From: Ruficoccus sp. ZRK36
Lineage (GTDB): Bacteria; Verrucomicrobiota; Verrucomicrobiia; Opitutales; Cerasicoccaceae
Assembly (NCBI RefSeq): GCF_019603315.1
Contig: NZ_CP080649.1
Location: forward strand, 3,544,176 to 3,608,175
Length of the DNA: 64,000 nt
Direction of reading: 5' to 3'
Positions 16,332 to 27,834 of this stretch are shown one piece after another (position 1 is the first letter of the stretch; every line of letters starts with the position of its first letter). The position numbers and the translations under genes were made by a program. Below the pieces are notes generated by a model. The model ran no database searches, had not been told where the DNA came from, and worked only from the letters and a program-made list of their open reading frames with translations.

Positions 16332-18245
16332 ATGTCCGACCAGATCAAACACGAGTGCGGGATTGCCATTGTGCGGCTTCTGAAGCCGCTTGGTTATTAC
16401 CAGGAAAAGTATGGGAGTGTGCTGTGGGGCTTTAACAAGCTCTTTCTGCTCATGGAGAAGCAGCATAACCGCGGCCAGGACGGGGCCGGCATTGGGGCGG
16501 TCAAGCTCGGCATGCCCCCGGGCGAGGCGTTCATGTTCCGTGAGCGGGACAACAGCCGCAACCCGATCTCCAAGGTCATCCGCAAGCAGCTGAAAATTTA
16601 CAACGACCTGCTCGACCGCGACGTCATCGTACCGGAGTTCCCGTGGACGGTGAAGGAGCACTGGCCCTTTGGGGCTGAGGTCCTGATGGGCCACCTGCGC
16701 TACGGCACCTCCGGCGGCTACGCCAAAACCGTCTGCCAGCCGTACTTCCGCAAGAGCCCCTGGCCCACCCGCAACCTCATGCTGGCGGGTAACTTCAACA
16801 TGACCAATGTTGAGGACCTCAACCAAAAGCTCATCGGACGCGGCGCACATCCGATTTTTGACACCGACACGCAGACTGTGCTGGAGGAGATCGGCTACCA
16901 TCTCGACGAGGAGCACACCCGCCTCTACCACGAGCTGCGCGACCGCAAGGTCCCCAACGACGAGATCGCCGGCACGATCAGCCAAAAGCTCGAACCCGCT
17001 GACATCCTCGCCCAGGCCTCCAAGGACTGGGACGGCGGCTACGCCTTTGGCGGGCTGATCGGTAACGGGGACGCCTTCCTCCTGCGCGATCCCAACGGCA
17101 TCCGCCCCGCTTACTATTTCCAGGACGACGAGGTCGTGGCCATGGCCTCCGAGCGCGTCGCCCTGATGACGATTTTCGAAAAAGACACCGATGAGGTGCG
17201 CGAGGTGCGCCCCGGCCACGCAGTGGTCGTGAAGCACTCCGGCGAAACCTACGAGAAGCAGGTCCTCGTCCCGCAGGAGCGCCGCAGCTGCTCCTTTGAG
17301 CGCATTTATTTCTCCCGTGGCAATGACCCGGAGATCTACGCCGAGCGCAAGGCTCTCGGCGCAGCCCTCGCCGACCAGGTGACAGAGGGCATCGGCGGAG
17401 ACGTCTCCAACAGCGTCTTCAGCTTCGTCCCCAACACCGCCGAGATCGCATACTACGGGCTAGTGGACGAGATGCGCCACCGCTGCCGCTCCCACTACGC
17501 CGATGAAATCCTGGAGGCCCAGGAAAGAGGTAAACTCGACCGCGACACCATCGACCGCATCCTCTCCAAGAAGTGGGTGCGCATGGAGAAAGTCGCCCAC
17601 AAGGACATCAAGCTGCGCACCTTTATCTCGCAGGAGAAGAACCGCGTACAGATGGCCTCCCACGTTTACGACATCACCTACGGCGTCGTAAAGCCGGACG
17701 ACCACCTCGTCGTGGTGGACGACTCGATCGTACGCGGCACCACCCTCAAGCGCTCCATCATCCGCATCCTTTCCAAGACCAACCCGAAAAAGATCATTGT
17801 CGCCTCGACCGCACCGCAGATCCGCTACCCGGACTGCTACGGCATCGACATGTCCGAGCTGGGTAAGTTCATCGCCTTCCAGGCAGCCGTCGAGCTGAAC
17901 AAGGAAACCGGCAACGAAGACGTTTTACAGGAAATCTACGCCGACTGCGTGCGCGAGCTGGAGAAGCCGCCCGAGCAGATGAAGAACTGCGTCAAGCGCC
18001 TCTACGAGCCCTTCACCGACGAGCAGATCTCCGCCAAGATCGCCCAGCTCGTCACCCCGAAGAAAAACGGCTGGAAGGGCAAGGTGCAGATCATTTACCA
18101 GTCCATCGAGAATCTTCACGCGGCATGCCCGCTCAATACCGGCGACTGGTACTTCACCGGCGACTATCCCACCCCCGGCGGGATGCGCGTCGTCAACCGT
18201 GCCTACATCTACTACTACGAGAAAAAAGAAGGCCGCAGCTACTGA
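16332..18245 (+). CDS. purF: Amidophosphoribosyltransferase, long form
   Basis: First committed enzyme of purine synthesis (PRPP plus glutamine to phosphoribosylamine). At 637 aa it is well over 100 residues longer than the E. coli or B. subtilis enzyme and resembles the long Bacteroidetes type. The Ntn glutaminase domain begins at C9 (MSDQIKHECGIAIV), so eight residues must be removed to free the nucleophile. GHLRYGTSGGY and DWDGGYAFGGLIGNGDAF follow. The phosphoribosyltransferase PRPP loop is LVVVDDSIVRGTTLKRSI (about 458-475). Extra sequence lies mainly in the C-terminal 150 residues. Confidence 0.94.
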   Translation: MSDQIKHECGIAIVRLLKPLGYYQEKYGSVLWGFNKLFLLMEKQHNRGQDGAGIGAVKLGMPPGEAFMFRERDNSRNPISKVIRKQLKIYNDLLDRDVIVPEFPWTVKEHWPFGAEVLMGHLRYGTSGGYAKTVCQPYFRKSPWPTRNLMLAGNFNMTNVEDLNQKLIGRGAHPIFDTDTQTVLEEIGYHLDEEHTRLYHELRDRKVPNDEIAGTISQKLEPADILAQASKDWDGGYAFGGLIGNGDAFLLRDPNGIRPAYYFQDDEVVAMASERVALMTIFEKDTDEVREVRPGHAVVVKHSGETYEKQVLVPQERRSCSFERIYFSRGNDPEIYAERKALGAALADQVTEGIGGDVSNSVFSFVPNTAEIAYYGLVDEMRHRCRSHYADEILEAQERGKLDRDTIDRILSKKWVRMEKVAHKDIKLRTFISQEKNRVQMASHVYDITYGVVKPDDHLVVVDDSIVRGTTLKRSIIRILSKTNPKKIIVASTAPQIRYPDCYGIDMSELGKFIAFQAAVELNKETGNEDVLQEIYADCVRELEKPPEQMKNCVKRLYEPFTDEQISAKIAQLVTPKKNGWKGKVQIIYQSIENLHAACPLNTGDWYFTGDYPTPGGMRVVNRAYIYYYEKKEGRSY

Positions 18246-18500
18246 AGGGCAAGCCCTTCACCCTAGATGCTTCGCATCTTGATGGGGCTCCGCCCCATTA
18301 ATTGCTGGTGATCCTGTTACGCATCGACCCAACTGGCCTATAAGCTCCAGCCTCTTGCCATTTAGTGGTGACCCAGTTTTGATGCTCTGCTCCGTGTTTG
18401 CTGAAAGCAGAGTATCTGCTTTCAGCAAACACGGACACGATGCGTAGCATCGAAAGTGCAGCCCTCGGCTGCCGCGGGGGACTGGGGGCGCGTAGCCCCC
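18244..18500 (-). repeat. Mosaic palindromic intergenic element, copy 2 (reverse orientation)
   Basis: Read on the minus strand it repeats the plan of the copy at 11783: a GC-rich hairpin, GGGCTGCACTTTCGATGCT, a perfect 21-bp hairpin with a 3-base loop (18391-18435), GAGCATCAAAACTGG, then ATGGGGCGGAGCCCCATC, AGATGCGAAGCATCT and AAGGGCTTGCCCTT. The 21-bp arm differs from that of copy 1 at 7 positions, and all 7 are compensated in the second arm. It fills the gap between purF and the convergent prfA. Confidence 0.8.
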
Positions 18501-18527
18501 GAGCATCTCTAAAAGGACTCTCTTCCC

Positions 18528-19610
18528 TTACTTGCCAGCGTTCATCGCGTCGAGGCGGGCCTGCAGGTCGGCGCGGCGGAGAGCTTCGACGAGGTCGTCG
18601 AGGGCCCCTTCCATCACGGGGGGCAGGGACAGGCTCAGGCCGATACGGTGATCGGTCAGGCGATTCTGCGGAAAGTTATAGGTACGGATACGCTCGGAGC
18701 GGTCACCCGTGCCGACTTGGCTGCGGCGGTCGGCGGCATACTTTTCCTGCTCCTCACGCTGCTTGGCCTCCAGCAGGCGCGAACGCATCACCGTCAGCGC
18801 CTTGGCGCGGTTCTTATGCTGGGAGCGCTCATCGGCGCAGTAAACGGTGACACCGGTCGGCTTGTGGGTCATCTGCACGGCCGAGTCGGTGGTGTTGACG
18901 TGCTGGCCACCCGCCCCGCTGGCGCGCGTGGTGGTGATCTCCAGATCCTCGGGCTTGATCTCGATGTCCACCTCTTCAGCTTCGGGGAGCACAGCCACGG
19001 TCGCGGTCGAGGTGTGAATGCGTCCGCTGGCCTCGGTGGCCGGGACACGCTGCACGCGGTGGACGCCGGACTCGTACTTGAGCACCTTGTAGACATCCTC
19101 GCCGGTGATGAGAAAAGAGATTTCCTTAAAACCGCCCGCGTCAGACTCGCTCGCGCCCATGGGCTCGACCTTCCAGCCGCTGGCGTCGGCGTAGCGGTGG
19201 TACATGCGGGTGAGGTCCCCGGCAAAGAGCGAGGCCTCGTCCCCACCAGCCCCGGCACGGATTTCGATAATCGTGTTGCGCGAGTCGCTCGGGTCGGGCG
19301 GCAGCATGGCGAGCAGGAGCTCTTCACGCTTGGCGGCCAGCTCTTCTTCCAGCCCGGCGATTTCCTCCTCGGCCAGTTCCTTAAGCTCGGCATCAGCATC
19401 GGGGTCACCGATCAAGGCGCGGTTTCCCGCCAGGTCGTCCTCGAGCTTGGCCGCGGCATCATACATCCCGATGATCTCGCTCAAGCGGGTATGCTCACGC
19501 CCGAGCTCGGCGGCCTTGCGCTGGTCGGAGAAAAAGTCCGGCTCGGCCATCTTGGCGTCGAGTTCTTCCTTGCGGGTGCGAAACGGTGCGATGTCGGGGA
19601 TGCCTTCCAT
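18528..19610 (-). CDS. prfA: Peptide chain release factor 1
   Basis: Recognises UAA and UAG and triggers peptide release on the ribosome. It is 360 aa, the normal RF1 length. The GGQ loop is [18 protein letters not shown] (about residues 230-247), where the glutamine is the usual methylation site. The codon-recognition PxT motif reads PAT in [14 protein letters not shown], which marks RF1 rather than RF2 (SPF). No prmC methyltransferase gene follows; a small membrane protein lies upstream. Confidence 0.96.
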   Translation of the reverse strand: MEGIPDIAPFRTRKEELDAKMAEPDFFSDQRKAAELGREHTRLSEIIGMYDAAAKLEDDLAGNRALIGDPDADAELKELAEEEIAGLEEELAAKREELLLAMLPPDPSDSRNTIIEIRAGAGGDEASLFAGDLTRMYHRYADASGWKVEPMGASESDAGGFKEISFLITGEDVYKVLKYESGVHRVQRVPATEASGRIHTSTATVAVLPEAEEVDIEIKPEDLEITTTRASGAGGQHVNTTDSAVQMTHKPTGVTVYCADERSQHKNRAKALTVMRSRLLEAKQREEQEKYAADRRSQVGTGDRSERIRTYNFPQNRLTDHRIGLSLSLPPVMEGALDDLVEALRRADLQARLDAMNAGK

Positions 19611-19674
19611 AGGTTTTGTAAACTCCCCATCGCCGCAAAGCCCGCCCCCAAAGACAAGGCTAAAGATGGACGAC

Positions 19675-19875
19675 TCAGGCGTTAACCATCTCGTGGTATG
19701 CGCCGGAGAGGGTGAAAAGGATCACGCACACCACAAAGATAATCAAACAGAGCCAGGCAATGGCGGGGCGCTCCTGTGCTTTTCCGCCAAACAGATTGGT
19801 CCCCATGAGGACGTAGCCGACAACGAATGCCAAGACTCCGCCCACGACCGCACCTGCCAACGCTCCAGCAATCAT
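19675..19875 (-). CDS. Small membrane protein, 66 aa
   Basis: From ATG 19875 this encodes two hydrophobic segments: about residues 2-25 (Gly/Ala-rich, [20 protein letters not shown]) and 40-60 ([20 protein letters not shown]), with a short basic loop between. The glycine zipper in the first helix suggests close helix packing. It lies 64 bases upstream of prfA on the same strand and is divergent from the HAD hydrolase. No family is recognised. Confidence 0.6.
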   Translation of the reverse strand: MIAGALAGAVVGGVLAFVVGYVLMGTNLFGGKAQERPAIAWLCLIIFVVCVILFTLSGAYHEMVNA

Positions 19876-20014
19876 GATATATGTTTAATAATCATCCCCG
19901 GCGCTAACAACAAGCTGAATCGCCCGCCCAGCACACAACGCTCCCACTTCAAACATCCCAGAAAAAACTTTGCCTCTTTGGGCCAATACCGCGAATCTGC
20001 TCTCCAATCACGCG

Positions 20015-21049
20015 ATGACGTCTTCAACCAACAAGCTGAACAACCGTAACGTGGTGGCGGTGGTCTGGGACTTCGACAAGACCCTGACCCCCGGCTACAT
20101 GCAGGCGCCGATCTTCGAGCGCTACGGGATCGACGAGGAGCACTTCTGGGCCGAGGTTAACGCCCTGCCCGACATTTACGCCAAGCGCGGCCTCACCGTC
20201 TCCCGCGAGACGGTCTACCTCAACCACCTGCTCAGCTTCATCAAGAACGGCCCCCTCAAGGGACTGCAAAACTGCCACCTGAACGAGTTGGGCGGGCAAA
20301 TCCCGTTTTTCCCCGGGCTGCCGGAGTTTTTCGGGCAGTTAAAGGAGTTCGCCACCTCGAAGCCGGACTATAAAAAGCACGAGATTCGCCTGGAGCACTA
20401 CATCATCAGCACGGGCCTGGCCGAGATGATCCGCGGCAGCAAGATCGCCAGCGCGGTGGACGGCATTTTCGCCTGCGAGCTGATCGAGTGCCCCCTGCCG
20501 CCCTACTTCAGCCGCCAGGATGAGCTGCAGATCCAGACGGACTTCGAGATCAGCCAGATCGGCGTCATCGTGGATAACACGATCAAGACCCGCTACCTGT
20601 TCGAGATCAACAAGGGCTCCAACAAAAACCCGGCCATCAACGTCAACGCCAAGATGGCCCAGGAAGACCGCCGCGTGCCCTTCTCGAACATGATTTACAT
20701 CGCCGACGGCCCCAGCGACGTGCCCTGCTTCGCCGTCGTCCGCAAGGCCGGGGGCAAAACCTTTGCCGTGTACAACCCCGAGAGCGAGGCCGAGTTCGCG
20801 CAAAACGACCGCCTCTGCGAGGACGGGCGCGTCCACAACTACGGCCCCGCCGACTACACCCCCGGCTCCCCCACCGCCCGCTGGCTGCGCCTGCAGGTGG
20901 CCAAGATTTGCGACCGCATCGTCGAAGAGCAGGAGGACCTGCTCGCCCGCCGTGTCAAACAGCCCCCGCGTCACCTGCACCGTGACGACGACGGCGACCC
21001 CGCCCCCGAATCCCCCGCCCCCCAGCCCGAGCTGCACCTGGAGCAGTAG
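20015..21049 (+). CDS. HAD family hydrolase
   Basis: Predicted phosphatase of the haloacid dehalogenase superfamily, 344 aa from ATG 20015 ([12 protein letters not shown]). Motif I is WDFDKTLTP, with the nucleophile D19 and the general acid D21. A later [15 protein letters not shown] supplies the motif IV acidic pair, and [14 protein letters not shown] resembles motif II. The helical cap is inserted between them (about residues 30-120). The last 40 residues form a Pro/Asp-rich tail that is probably disordered. The substrate is unknown and the neighbours (prfA, gltB) give no clue. Confidence 0.85.
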   Translation: MTSSTNKLNNRNVVAVVWDFDKTLTPGYMQAPIFERYGIDEEHFWAEVNALPDIYAKRGLTVSRETVYLNHLLSFIKNGPLKGLQNCHLNELGGQIPFFPGLPEFFGQLKEFATSKPDYKKHEIRLEHYIISTGLAEMIRGSKIASAVDGIFACELIECPLPPYFSRQDELQIQTDFEISQIGVIVDNTIKTRYLFEINKGSNKNPAINVNAKMAQEDRRVPFSNMIYIADGPSDVPCFAVVRKAGGKTFAVYNPESEAEFAQNDRLCEDGRVHNYGPADYTPGSPTARWLRLQVAKICDRIVEEQEDLLARRVKQPPRHLHRDDDGDPAPESPAPQPELHLEQ

Positions 21050-21132
21050 AGTGCTGGCGTTAAAATTATTGCGCCCCCTACTGCTGGTACGGCAGCAGGA
21101 GCGCCTCATTACGTATTCTCATTCGAATGAGA

Positions 21133-21253
21133 CTCACACGGAGGCACAGGGGCACGGAGATTTAATCTCGATTGAGATAACCTTGGTGTTGAGCGGTGGC
21201 GACTTCGGCGGGGCGCTGGGCTTATCGGGCTTTCCACTGTGCCTCCGTGTGAG
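21133..21253. repeat. Inverted pair of CACACGGAGGCAC repeats
   Basis: Arm one is CTCACACGGAGGCACAGGGG (21133-21152). Arm two, read on the other strand, is CTCACACGGAGGCACAGTGG (21234-21253). They agree at 19 of 20 positions and enclose about 80 bases, so the unit could fold as a long hairpin or be a small inverted-repeat element. Confidence 0.65.
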
Positions 21254-21419
21254 AAATCTTCCGGCGAGCGTGGCGAGAAAACCGGGAATAGACAGGGCAT
21301 CGCACGCTGGCCCAGTCGGCCATCCTGCGGACTGGGATTTGCCCATGGCCCTTAGCACGGATCGCGCCGAATCCCCGCCTGGGGGTTATTTTTGCCCCTT
21401 GGCAAGGTCTCTAAACCCT

Positions 21420-21435
21420 TGGCATAGCGAGTGCT
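21420..21435 (+). promoter_or_regulatory. Candidate sigma-54 promoter for gltBD
   Basis: TGGCATAGCGAGTGCT has the invariant GG (21421-21422) and GC (21433-21434) at the correct spacing and matches the -24/-12 consensus (TGGCACR-N4-TTGCW) in most conserved positions. Transcription would begin near 21445, about 200 bases before gltB. Control of glutamate synthase by nitrogen through sigma-54 is plausible. Confidence 0.5.
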
Positions 21436-21643
21436 TAACAACCCTATAAATAAAAAATTTGCATTTCCGTCTCCGACGTCCAATTTTACTCCGCTCGCGA
21501 GGGAAAGGTGTCTGGCTTCTCCATTCCATGAATGGCCGGGGTGGCCCGTACTCCCGTTTCCCGCCGCGGAAAACTTTCCACAGCTCGCCCGCCTACGGCG
21601 GAGGGCATCTATGACCTCTTAACCCAGTATTATAAACACGCGT

Positions 21644-24600
21644 ATGGCAAATCGTCCGAACACGGAATTTGGCTGGCCCGACAAGCAGGGCCTGTTCGAC
21701 CCTTCGCGGGAAAAAGACTCCTGTGGTGTCGGCTTCGTCTGCCACCTCAAGGGGCAGCGTTCTCACCAGATCATCGAGGACGCGATCGAGATGAACAACC
21801 ACATGATCCACCGCGGTGCCTGCGGCTGCGAGCCGGACACCGGTGACGGTGCGGGGATCTTTGTGCAGGTACCGGACAAATTCCTGCGACGCGAAATGGC
21901 CGCCAAGGGCGTCAAGCTGCCCGAAGAGGGCCAGTATGGCGTGGGCATTTTCTTCCTCTCTCCCGAGACTCCTGAGCGCAGCGCTGCCAAGGAAGTCTGT
22001 GAGCAGATCATCAACGCCGAAGGCCAGAAGCTGCTGGGCTGGCGCCGCGTGCCGGTGGACAGCTCCATCCTGGGTAAGACCTCCAAGAGCTACGAGCCGG
22101 TCATGGAGCAGATCTTTATCAAGCGCTCGGCCGACATCACCGACGACATCGAGTGGGAGCGTAAGCTCTACATCATCCGTCGCCGCATCCACTACGCGAT
22201 CCGCCACAACGACGTGACCGTCGCCAGCAAGCACCACAATGCCGTGCTTTCGGACAATCAGGTGGCCTTCCCCGGCGCCGAGTTCTTCTTCATCGTCAGC
22301 CTCTCGGCCCGCACGATGATCTATAAGGGTATGCTCACCCCCGAGCAGATCAGCCCCTATTTCCACGACCTGCACGACAAGGATTTCGAGTCCGCGCTGG
22401 CCATTGTGCACTCGCGCTTCTCGACCAACACCTTCCCGAGCTGGCCGCGTGCCCACCCGAACCGCTTCATGTCGCACAACGGCGAGATCAACACGGTCAT
22501 GGGCAACGTCAACTTCATGAAGGCCCGCCAGGCCCAGTGTAAGAGCGACATCTTCGGCAAGGAGCTCAAGAAGGTCTTCCCCGTGATCAACGAGGACGGC
22601 TCCGACTCGGCCCGTTTTGACAACGTGCTGGAGTTCCTCCACATGACCGGCCGCAGCCTGCCGCACGCGGTCATGATGATGATTCCTGAGCCCTGGGAAA
22701 AGCACGAGGCGATGTCCCCGGAAAAGAAGGCGTTCTACGAATACCACGCCTGCATGATGGAGCCCTGGGATGGCCCGGCCTCGATCACCTTCTCCGACGG
22801 CACCGTGGTCGGCGCTTCGCTCGACCGTAACGGCCTGCGCCCCTCGCGCTTCTACGTCACCAATGACGACCGCGTCATCATGGCCTCTGAAGTGGGCACC
22901 GTCCACATCGACCCGAAGATCGTGGTCAAGAAGGGCCGCCTGCAACCGGGCCGCATGTTCCTGGTGGACACCCGCGAAGGCCGCATCATCGGCGACGAGG
23001 AGCTCAAGCAGCAAATCGCCACCGCTCAGCCCTACGGTGAGTGGTTGAAGGAAAACCGCCTTTTCCTCGAAGACCTGCCTGTCCCCGCCGAGGTCCCCGG
23101 CGTCGAGCACGAGACCGTGCTGGAGCGCCAGCGCGCCTTTGGCTACACCTACGAGGACCTGCGCTTCATCCTCGGGCCCATGGCCACCAACGGCGTCCAG
23201 CCCATCGGGTCGATGGGGACGGATATCCCGCTGGCCGTACTCTCGAACAAGTCGAAGTTCCTCTACGACTACTTTAAGCAGATCTTTGCCCAGGTCACCA
23301 ACCCGGCGCTCGACTGTATCCGTGAGGAGCTCATCACCGCGACCGAGACCTTTATCGGCTCCGAGGGCAACCTGCTCGACCCGAAGCCCGAGAGCTGCCG
23401 CATGATCCGCCTGCACAGCCCGCTGATCAACAACAAGCAGCTCGAAACCCTCCGTCAGGTCGACAAGCCCGGCTTCAAGGCCGACACGCTGGAAATGACC
23501 TACAAGGCCAAGTCCGGCGGTAAGGGCCTCGAAAAGGCGCTCGAAAAGCTCTTCACTAAGGCCGACAAGGCCATCAAGCAAGGGGTGAACATCCTCGTGC
23601 TCTCGGACCGCGAAATCGGCCCCGACGCCGCCCCGATCCCGGCCCTGCTGGCCGTCGGCGGCCTGCACCACCACCTCGTGCGCCAGGGTACCCGCACAAA
23701 GGTTTCCATCATCCTCGAATCCGGCGAACCGCGCGAAGTGCACCACTTCGCCGTCCTGCTCGGCTACGGGGTGGACGCCGTTTGCCCGTACATGGCCTTC
23801 GAGACCATCTACGACATGATCGCTCAGGACATGCTCGACATGGACTTCGAGAAGGCGGTCTACAACTACCTGAAGGGTGCCATCAAGGGCGTGGTCAAGA
23901 CCATGGCCAAGATGGGCATCTCCACCGTGGCCAGCTACCGCGGCGCGCAGATCTTCGAAGCCGTCGGCCTGAACAGCTCGGTCATCCAGAAGTACTTCTG
24001 CGGCACTGCCAGCCGTATCGAGGGCATTGGCATCGACGTCATCGCCGAGGAGGTCGCCCAGCGCCATACCAGCGCCTACCCGGACCGCCACATCGAGGAC
24101 GCGGACGCCGCGCTCGACCCCGGCGGCAAGTACCAGTGGCGCCGTAACGGTGAGTACCACCTCTTCAACCCGAAGACGATCCACACCCTCCAGAAGGCCG
24201 TCCGCACGGGCGACTTCAAGACCTTCCAGGAGTACACGAGCCTCGTTAACGACCAGACCGAGAACCTCGCCACCCTGCGCGGGCTGATGAAGTTCAAGCT
24301 GGACGACCGCGAGCCCGTTTCGATCGAAGAGGTCGAGCCGGTCGAGGCCATCATGAAGCGCTTCAAGACCGGGGCCATGTCCTACGGGTCCATTTCCAAG
24401 GAAGCCCACGAGACGCTCGCCATCGCCATGAACCGTGTCGGCGGTAAGTCCAACACCGGTGAAGGTGGCGAAGACCCCGAGCGTTTCAAGCCCCTGCCCA
24501 ACGGTGACAGCAAGCGCTCCGCCATCAAGCAGGTCGCTTCGGGCCGTTTCGGTGTGACCAGCGAGTACCTCGTCAACTCTGACGAAATCCAGATCAAGGT

Positions 24601-26323
24601 CTCCCAGGGTGCCAAGCCCGGCGAGGGCGGCGAGCTGCCCGGCGCCAAGGTCTACCCGTGGGTCGCCAAGGTCCGTCACTCCACTCCGGGTGTGGGGCTC
24701 GTTTCGCCTCCGCCGCACCACGACATTTACTCCATTGAGGACCTCGCGGAGCTCATCCACGACCTGAAGAACGCCAACGTCGGCGCGCGGGTCAACGTGA
24801 AGCTCGTGGCCGAGGTGGGCGTGGGTACGATCGCCGCTGGCGTGGCCAAGGGCCATGCCGACGTCATCCTGATCTCCGGTCATGATGGCGGCACCGGTGC
24901 CTCTCCCCTCTCCTCCATTTACAACGCCGGTGTCCCGTGGGAACTGGGCTTGGCCGAGACCAACCAGATCCTGCTGCTGAACAACCTGCGCAGCCGCGTC
25001 GTACTCGAAACCGACGGCCAGATGAAGACCGGCCGCGACATCGTCGTGGGCGCGCTCCTGGGCGCTGAGGAGTTTGGCTTTGCCACAGCTCCGCTCGTCA
25101 CCATGGGCTGCCTGATGATGCGCGTCTGCCAGAAGAACACCTGCCCGGTCGGCGTCGCCACCCAGAACCCGAAGCTGCGCGAAAAGTTCCAGGGTAAGCC
25201 CGAGCATGTGGTCAACTTCATGACCTTCATTGCCGAGGAAATCCGCCAGATCATGGCGGAGCTTGGCTTCCGCACCTTCAACGAAATGATCGGGCGCGTC
25301 GATCTGCTCGACACCCGTGATGCGGTTGACCACTGGAAGGCCAAGGGCATCGACCTGACCTCTGTCTTCCACCGCCCGGACGTCGGCCCCGAAGTCGGCC
25401 ACTTCTGCCAGATGAAGCAGGACCACGGCCTCGACGTGGCCCTCGACAACACCCACCTGCTCAAGCTCTGCAAGCCTGCGCTGGAGAAGGGCGAAAAGGT
25501 CCGCGTGGACCTGCCTATCGTCAACATCAACCGCGTGGTGGGCACCATCACCGGCAGCGAGCTGACTCGCCGCTGGGGCGCCGAAGGGCTGCCGGAGGAC
25601 ACCATCTGGATGCACTTCAGCGGCAGCGCCGGTCAGAGCCTCGGTGCCTTTGCCCCGAAGGGCATGACCTTCGAGCTGGAGGGCGATACCAACGACTACC
25701 TCGGCAAGGGACTCTCCGGAGCCAAGGTGATTGTTTACCCGCCCAAGGGCTCGGCCTTCAAGGCCCACGAGAACATCATCACCGGTAATGTCGCCTTCTA
25801 CGGCGCCACCCTCGGGCACGCCTACGTCAGCGGTGTGGCCGGCGAGCGCTTCTGCGTCCGCAACTCCGGCGTCAAGGCTGTGATCGAAGGCGTGGGCGAC
25901 CACGGCTGCGAATACATGACCGGCGGCCAGGTGATCGTACTCGGTAAGACCGGCCGCAACTTCGCCGCAGGTATGTCCGGTGGCGTGGCCTACGTCTACG
26001 ACGAGGACGAGCTGTTCTCCGACCGCCTGAACCACGACATGGTCAACCTCTACAAGCTGGTCGAATGTGACGATACCGAGATCGCAGCCGTTAAGGCCGA
26101 GATCGAAAAGCACGTCGCCTACACCGGCTCCGAGCGTGGCAAGCAAATCCTCGACAACTGGGACACCGAGGTGGCCAAGTTTGGCAAGGTCATGCCGCGT
26201 GACTACGAGCGCATGCTCAACTGCTTCAAGAAAGTCGAAGAGCAAGGCCTCTCCGGCGATGAAGCGGCCATGGCTGCCTTCGAAGAAAACCTCAATGACC
26301 TCTCCCGCGTCGGCGGCAACTAA
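21644..26323 (+). CDS. gltB: Glutamate synthase (NADPH) large subunit
   Basis: Makes two glutamates from glutamine and 2-oxoglutarate. At 1559 aa it is the full-length alpha subunit. The class II amidotransferase nucleophile is C27 ([14 protein letters not shown]), implying removal of 26 residues. The synthase domain carries the FMN barrel [19 protein letters not shown] and the Fe-S cysteines in [18 protein letters not shown] (about residues 1155-1175). The C-terminal beta-helix (GAK/GGDAY-like repeats, e.g. [16 protein letters not shown]) follows. gltD starts 20 bases downstream. A candidate sigma-54 promoter lies in its leader. Confidence 0.98.
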   Translation: MANRPNTEFGWPDKQGLFDPSREKDSCGVGFVCHLKGQRSHQIIEDAIEMNNHMIHRGACGCEPDTGDGAGIFVQVPDKFLRREMAAKGVKLPEEGQYGVGIFFLSPETPERSAAKEVCEQIINAEGQKLLGWRRVPVDSSILGKTSKSYEPVMEQIFIKRSADITDDIEWERKLYIIRRRIHYAIRHNDVTVASKHHNAVLSDNQVAFPGAEFFFIVSLSARTMIYKGMLTPEQISPYFHDLHDKDFESALAIVHSRFSTNTFPSWPRAHPNRFMSHNGEINTVMGNVNFMKARQAQCKSDIFGKELKKVFPVINEDGSDSARFDNVLEFLHMTGRSLPHAVMMMIPEPWEKHEAMSPEKKAFYEYHACMMEPWDGPASITFSDGTVVGASLDRNGLRPSRFYVTNDDRVIMASEVGTVHIDPKIVVKKGRLQPGRMFLVDTREGRIIGDEELKQQIATAQPYGEWLKENRLFLEDLPVPAEVPGVEHETVLERQRAFGYTYEDLRFILGPMATNGVQPIGSMGTDIPLAVLSNKSKFLYDYFKQIFAQVTNPALDCIREELITATETFIGSEGNLLDPKPESCRMIRLHSPLINNKQLETLRQVDKPGFKADTLEMTYKAKSGGKGLEKALEKLFTKADKAIKQGVNILVLSDREIGPDAAPIPALLAVGGLHHHLVRQGTRTKVSIILESGEPREVHHFAVLLGYGVDAVCPYMAFETIYDMIAQDMLDMDFEKAVYNYLKGAIKGVVKTMAKMGISTVASYRGAQIFEAVGLNSSVIQKYFCGTASRIEGIGIDVIAEEVAQRHTSAYPDRHIEDADAALDPGGKYQWRRNGEYHLFNPKTIHTLQKAVRTGDFKTFQEYTSLVNDQTENLATLRGLMKFKLDDREPVSIEEVEPVEAIMKRFKTGAMSYGSISKEAHETLAIAMNRVGGKSNTGEGGEDPERFKPLPNGDSKRSAIKQVASGRFGVTSEYLVNSDEIQIKVSQGAKPGEGGELPGAKVYPWVAKVRHSTPGVGLVSPPPHHDIYSIEDLAELIHDLKNANVGARVNVKLVAEVGVGTIAAGVAKGHADVILISGHDGGTGASPLSSIYNAGVPWELGLAETNQILLLNNLRSRVVLETDGQMKTGRDIVVGALLGAEEFGFATAPLVTMGCLMMRVCQKNTCPVGVATQNPKLREKFQGKPEHVVNFMTFIAEEIRQIMAELGFRTFNEMIGRVDLLDTRDAVDHWKAKGIDLTSVFHRPDVGPEVGHFCQMKQDHGLDVALDNTHLLKLCKPALEKGEKVRVDLPIVNINRVVGTITGSELTRRWGAEGLPEDTIWMHFSGSAGQSLGAFAPKGMTFELEGDTNDYLGKGLSGAKVIVYPPKGSAFKAHENIITGNVAFYGATLGHAYVSGVAGERFCVRNSGVKAVIEGVGDHGCEYMTGGQVIVLGKTGRNFAAGMSGGVAYVYDEDELFSDRLNHDMVNLYKLVECDDTEIAAVKAEIEKHVAYTGSERGKQILDNWDTEVAKFGKVMPRDYERMLNCFKKVEEQGLSGDEAAMAAFEENLNDLSRVGGN

Positions 26324-26343
26324 ACCATCTGATTCTTTGACCC

Positions 26344-27834
26344 ATGGGTAAACCTACCGGATTCCTGGAAATCGAACGGCAAACCATTGCCGAACTACCG
26401 CCGCTGGAGCGGATCAAGAACTGGGACGAGTTCAAGGAACATCCCTCCGACGAGCACCTGAACAAGCAGGGAGCACGCTGCATGGACTGCGGCACCCCCT
26501 TCTGCCACACGGGGCACCTCGTCAGCGGTATGGCCTCGGGCTGTCCCATTAACAACCTGATCCCGGAGTGGAACGACCTGGTCTTCCGCAACCGCTGGCG
26601 CGAGGCGCTCGACCGGCTGCACAAGACCAACAACTTCCCGGAGTTCACCGGGCGCGTCTGCCCCGCCCCGTGCGAAGGCTCCTGCGTGCTCGGCTCCATC
26701 GAGCCTCCCGTCACAATCAAGAACATCGAGAACTCGATCGTAGACAAGGGCTGGGACGAAGGCTGGATCAAGCCCAGTGCCCCGAAGAAGCGCACGGGTA
26801 AGAAGGTCGCCGTCGTCGGCTCCGGCCCTGCCGGTCTGGCCTGCGCCGACCAGCTTAACCAGGCCGGGCACGAGGTCACCGTTTACGAGCGTGCAGACCG
26901 CGTGGGCGGCCTGCTCATGTACGGCATCCCGAACATGAAGCTCGATAAGCGCAACGTCGTGCTGCGCCGCGCCAAGCTGCTCGAAGACGAGGGCGTGACA
27001 TTCGTCACCGGCACCGAGATCGGCAAGGACCTCCCGGCCAAGAAGCTGATGAAGGACTTTGACGCCGTCGTGCTGTGCACCGGCGCTACCAAGCCGCGTG
27101 ACCTGCCCATCCCCGGCCGCGAGCTCAAGGGCGTTCACTTCGCGATGGAGTTCCTCACCGGGAACACCAAGCACCTGCTCGACTCTGACTTCAACGGCAG
27201 CCTGCCCGAGATCAACGCCAAGGGTAAGGACGTCGTGGTCATCGGCGGTGGTGACACCGGCACCGACTGCGTCGGCACCTCTATCCGCCACGGCTGCAAG
27301 AGCGTGATCCAGCTTGAGATCATGCCCAAGCCCCCGATGGAGCGTCAGCCGAACAACCCCTGGCCCGAATGGCCCAAGGTCTACAAGATGGACTACGGCC
27401 AGGAAGAAGCCGCTGCGATTCAGGGTGAAGACCCGCGTCAGTATCTGGTTATGTCCGAGCGTTTCCTCGACGACGGAAACGGCAACCTGACCGGCATCGA
27501 GATCGTGAACATCGAATGGGGTAAGGACGATCAGGGACGCTTCGTGCCGAAGAAGCTCGACGACACCCGCCGCACCATCCCCGCTCAGCTCGCGACTCTC
27601 GCCATGGGCTTCCTCGGGCCGGAGCAGGTGATCGCCGAAGAGCTTGGCCTCGATACCGACCCGCGCTCGAACTTCCTCGCTGAGCACAACAAGCACACCA
27701 CCTCCGTCAAGGGCGTCTTCGCCGCTGGTGACTGTCGTCGCGGCCAAAGCCTCGTCGTCTGGGCCATCAATGAGGGTCGTGCCGCCGCCCGCGAGTGCGA
27801 TAAGTACCTCATGGGTGTCACCCAGCTCCCCTAG
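26344..27834 (+). CDS. gltD: Glutamate synthase small subunit
   Basis: FAD-containing beta subunit, 496 aa, that passes electrons from NAD(P)H to GltB. The N-terminal low-potential 4Fe-4S cysteines are in [26 protein letters not shown] and [12 protein letters not shown] (about residues 40-115). The FAD site is [20 protein letters not shown] and the NAD(P)H site is [20 protein letters not shown]. The C-terminal [19 protein letters not shown] closes the FAD site. Its TAG stop is also the first base of a dispersed palindromic repeat. Confidence 0.97.
   Translation: MGKPTGFLEIERQTIAELPPLERIKNWDEFKEHPSDEHLNKQGARCMDCGTPFCHTGHLVSGMASGCPINNLIPEWNDLVFRNRWREALDRLHKTNNFPEFTGRVCPAPCEGSCVLGSIEPPVTIKNIENSIVDKGWDEGWIKPSAPKKRTGKKVAVVGSGPAGLACADQLNQAGHEVTVYERADRVGGLLMYGIPNMKLDKRNVVLRRAKLLEDEGVTFVTGTEIGKDLPAKKLMKDFDAVVLCTGATKPRDLPIPGRELKGVHFAMEFLTGNTKHLLDSDFNGSLPEINAKGKDVVVIGGGDTGTDCVGTSIRHGCKSVIQLEIMPKPPMERQPNNPWPEWPKVYKMDYGQEEAAAIQGEDPRQYLVMSERFLDDGNGNLTGIEIVNIEWGKDDQGRFVPKKLDDTRRTIPAQLATLAMGFLGPEQVIAEELGLDTDPRSNFLAEHNKHTTSVKGVFAAGDCRRGQSLVVWAINEGRAAARECDKYLMGVTQLP

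Larger units (their letters stand above)
21050..21643. other. 594-base gap before gltB: repeats plus leader
   Basis: No gene is supported here. The left part holds a 16-bp perfect palindrome (21117-21132, TCTCATTCGAATGAGA) that abuts an inverted pair of the CACACGGAGGCAC repeat (21133-21253). The middle has a CCCAGTC/GACTGGG hairpin (about 21318-21345). The right part is AT-rich around 21440-21460 and contains the sigma-54-like promoter at 21420, so the last 200 bases are probably gltB leader. Confidence 0.6.

Noticed and set aside
21593-26245. A 1550-codon open frame antisense to gltB
   Set aside because: It is the mirror frame produced by GC-rich third positions of gltB; the translation is His/Leu/Asp-rich with no domain.
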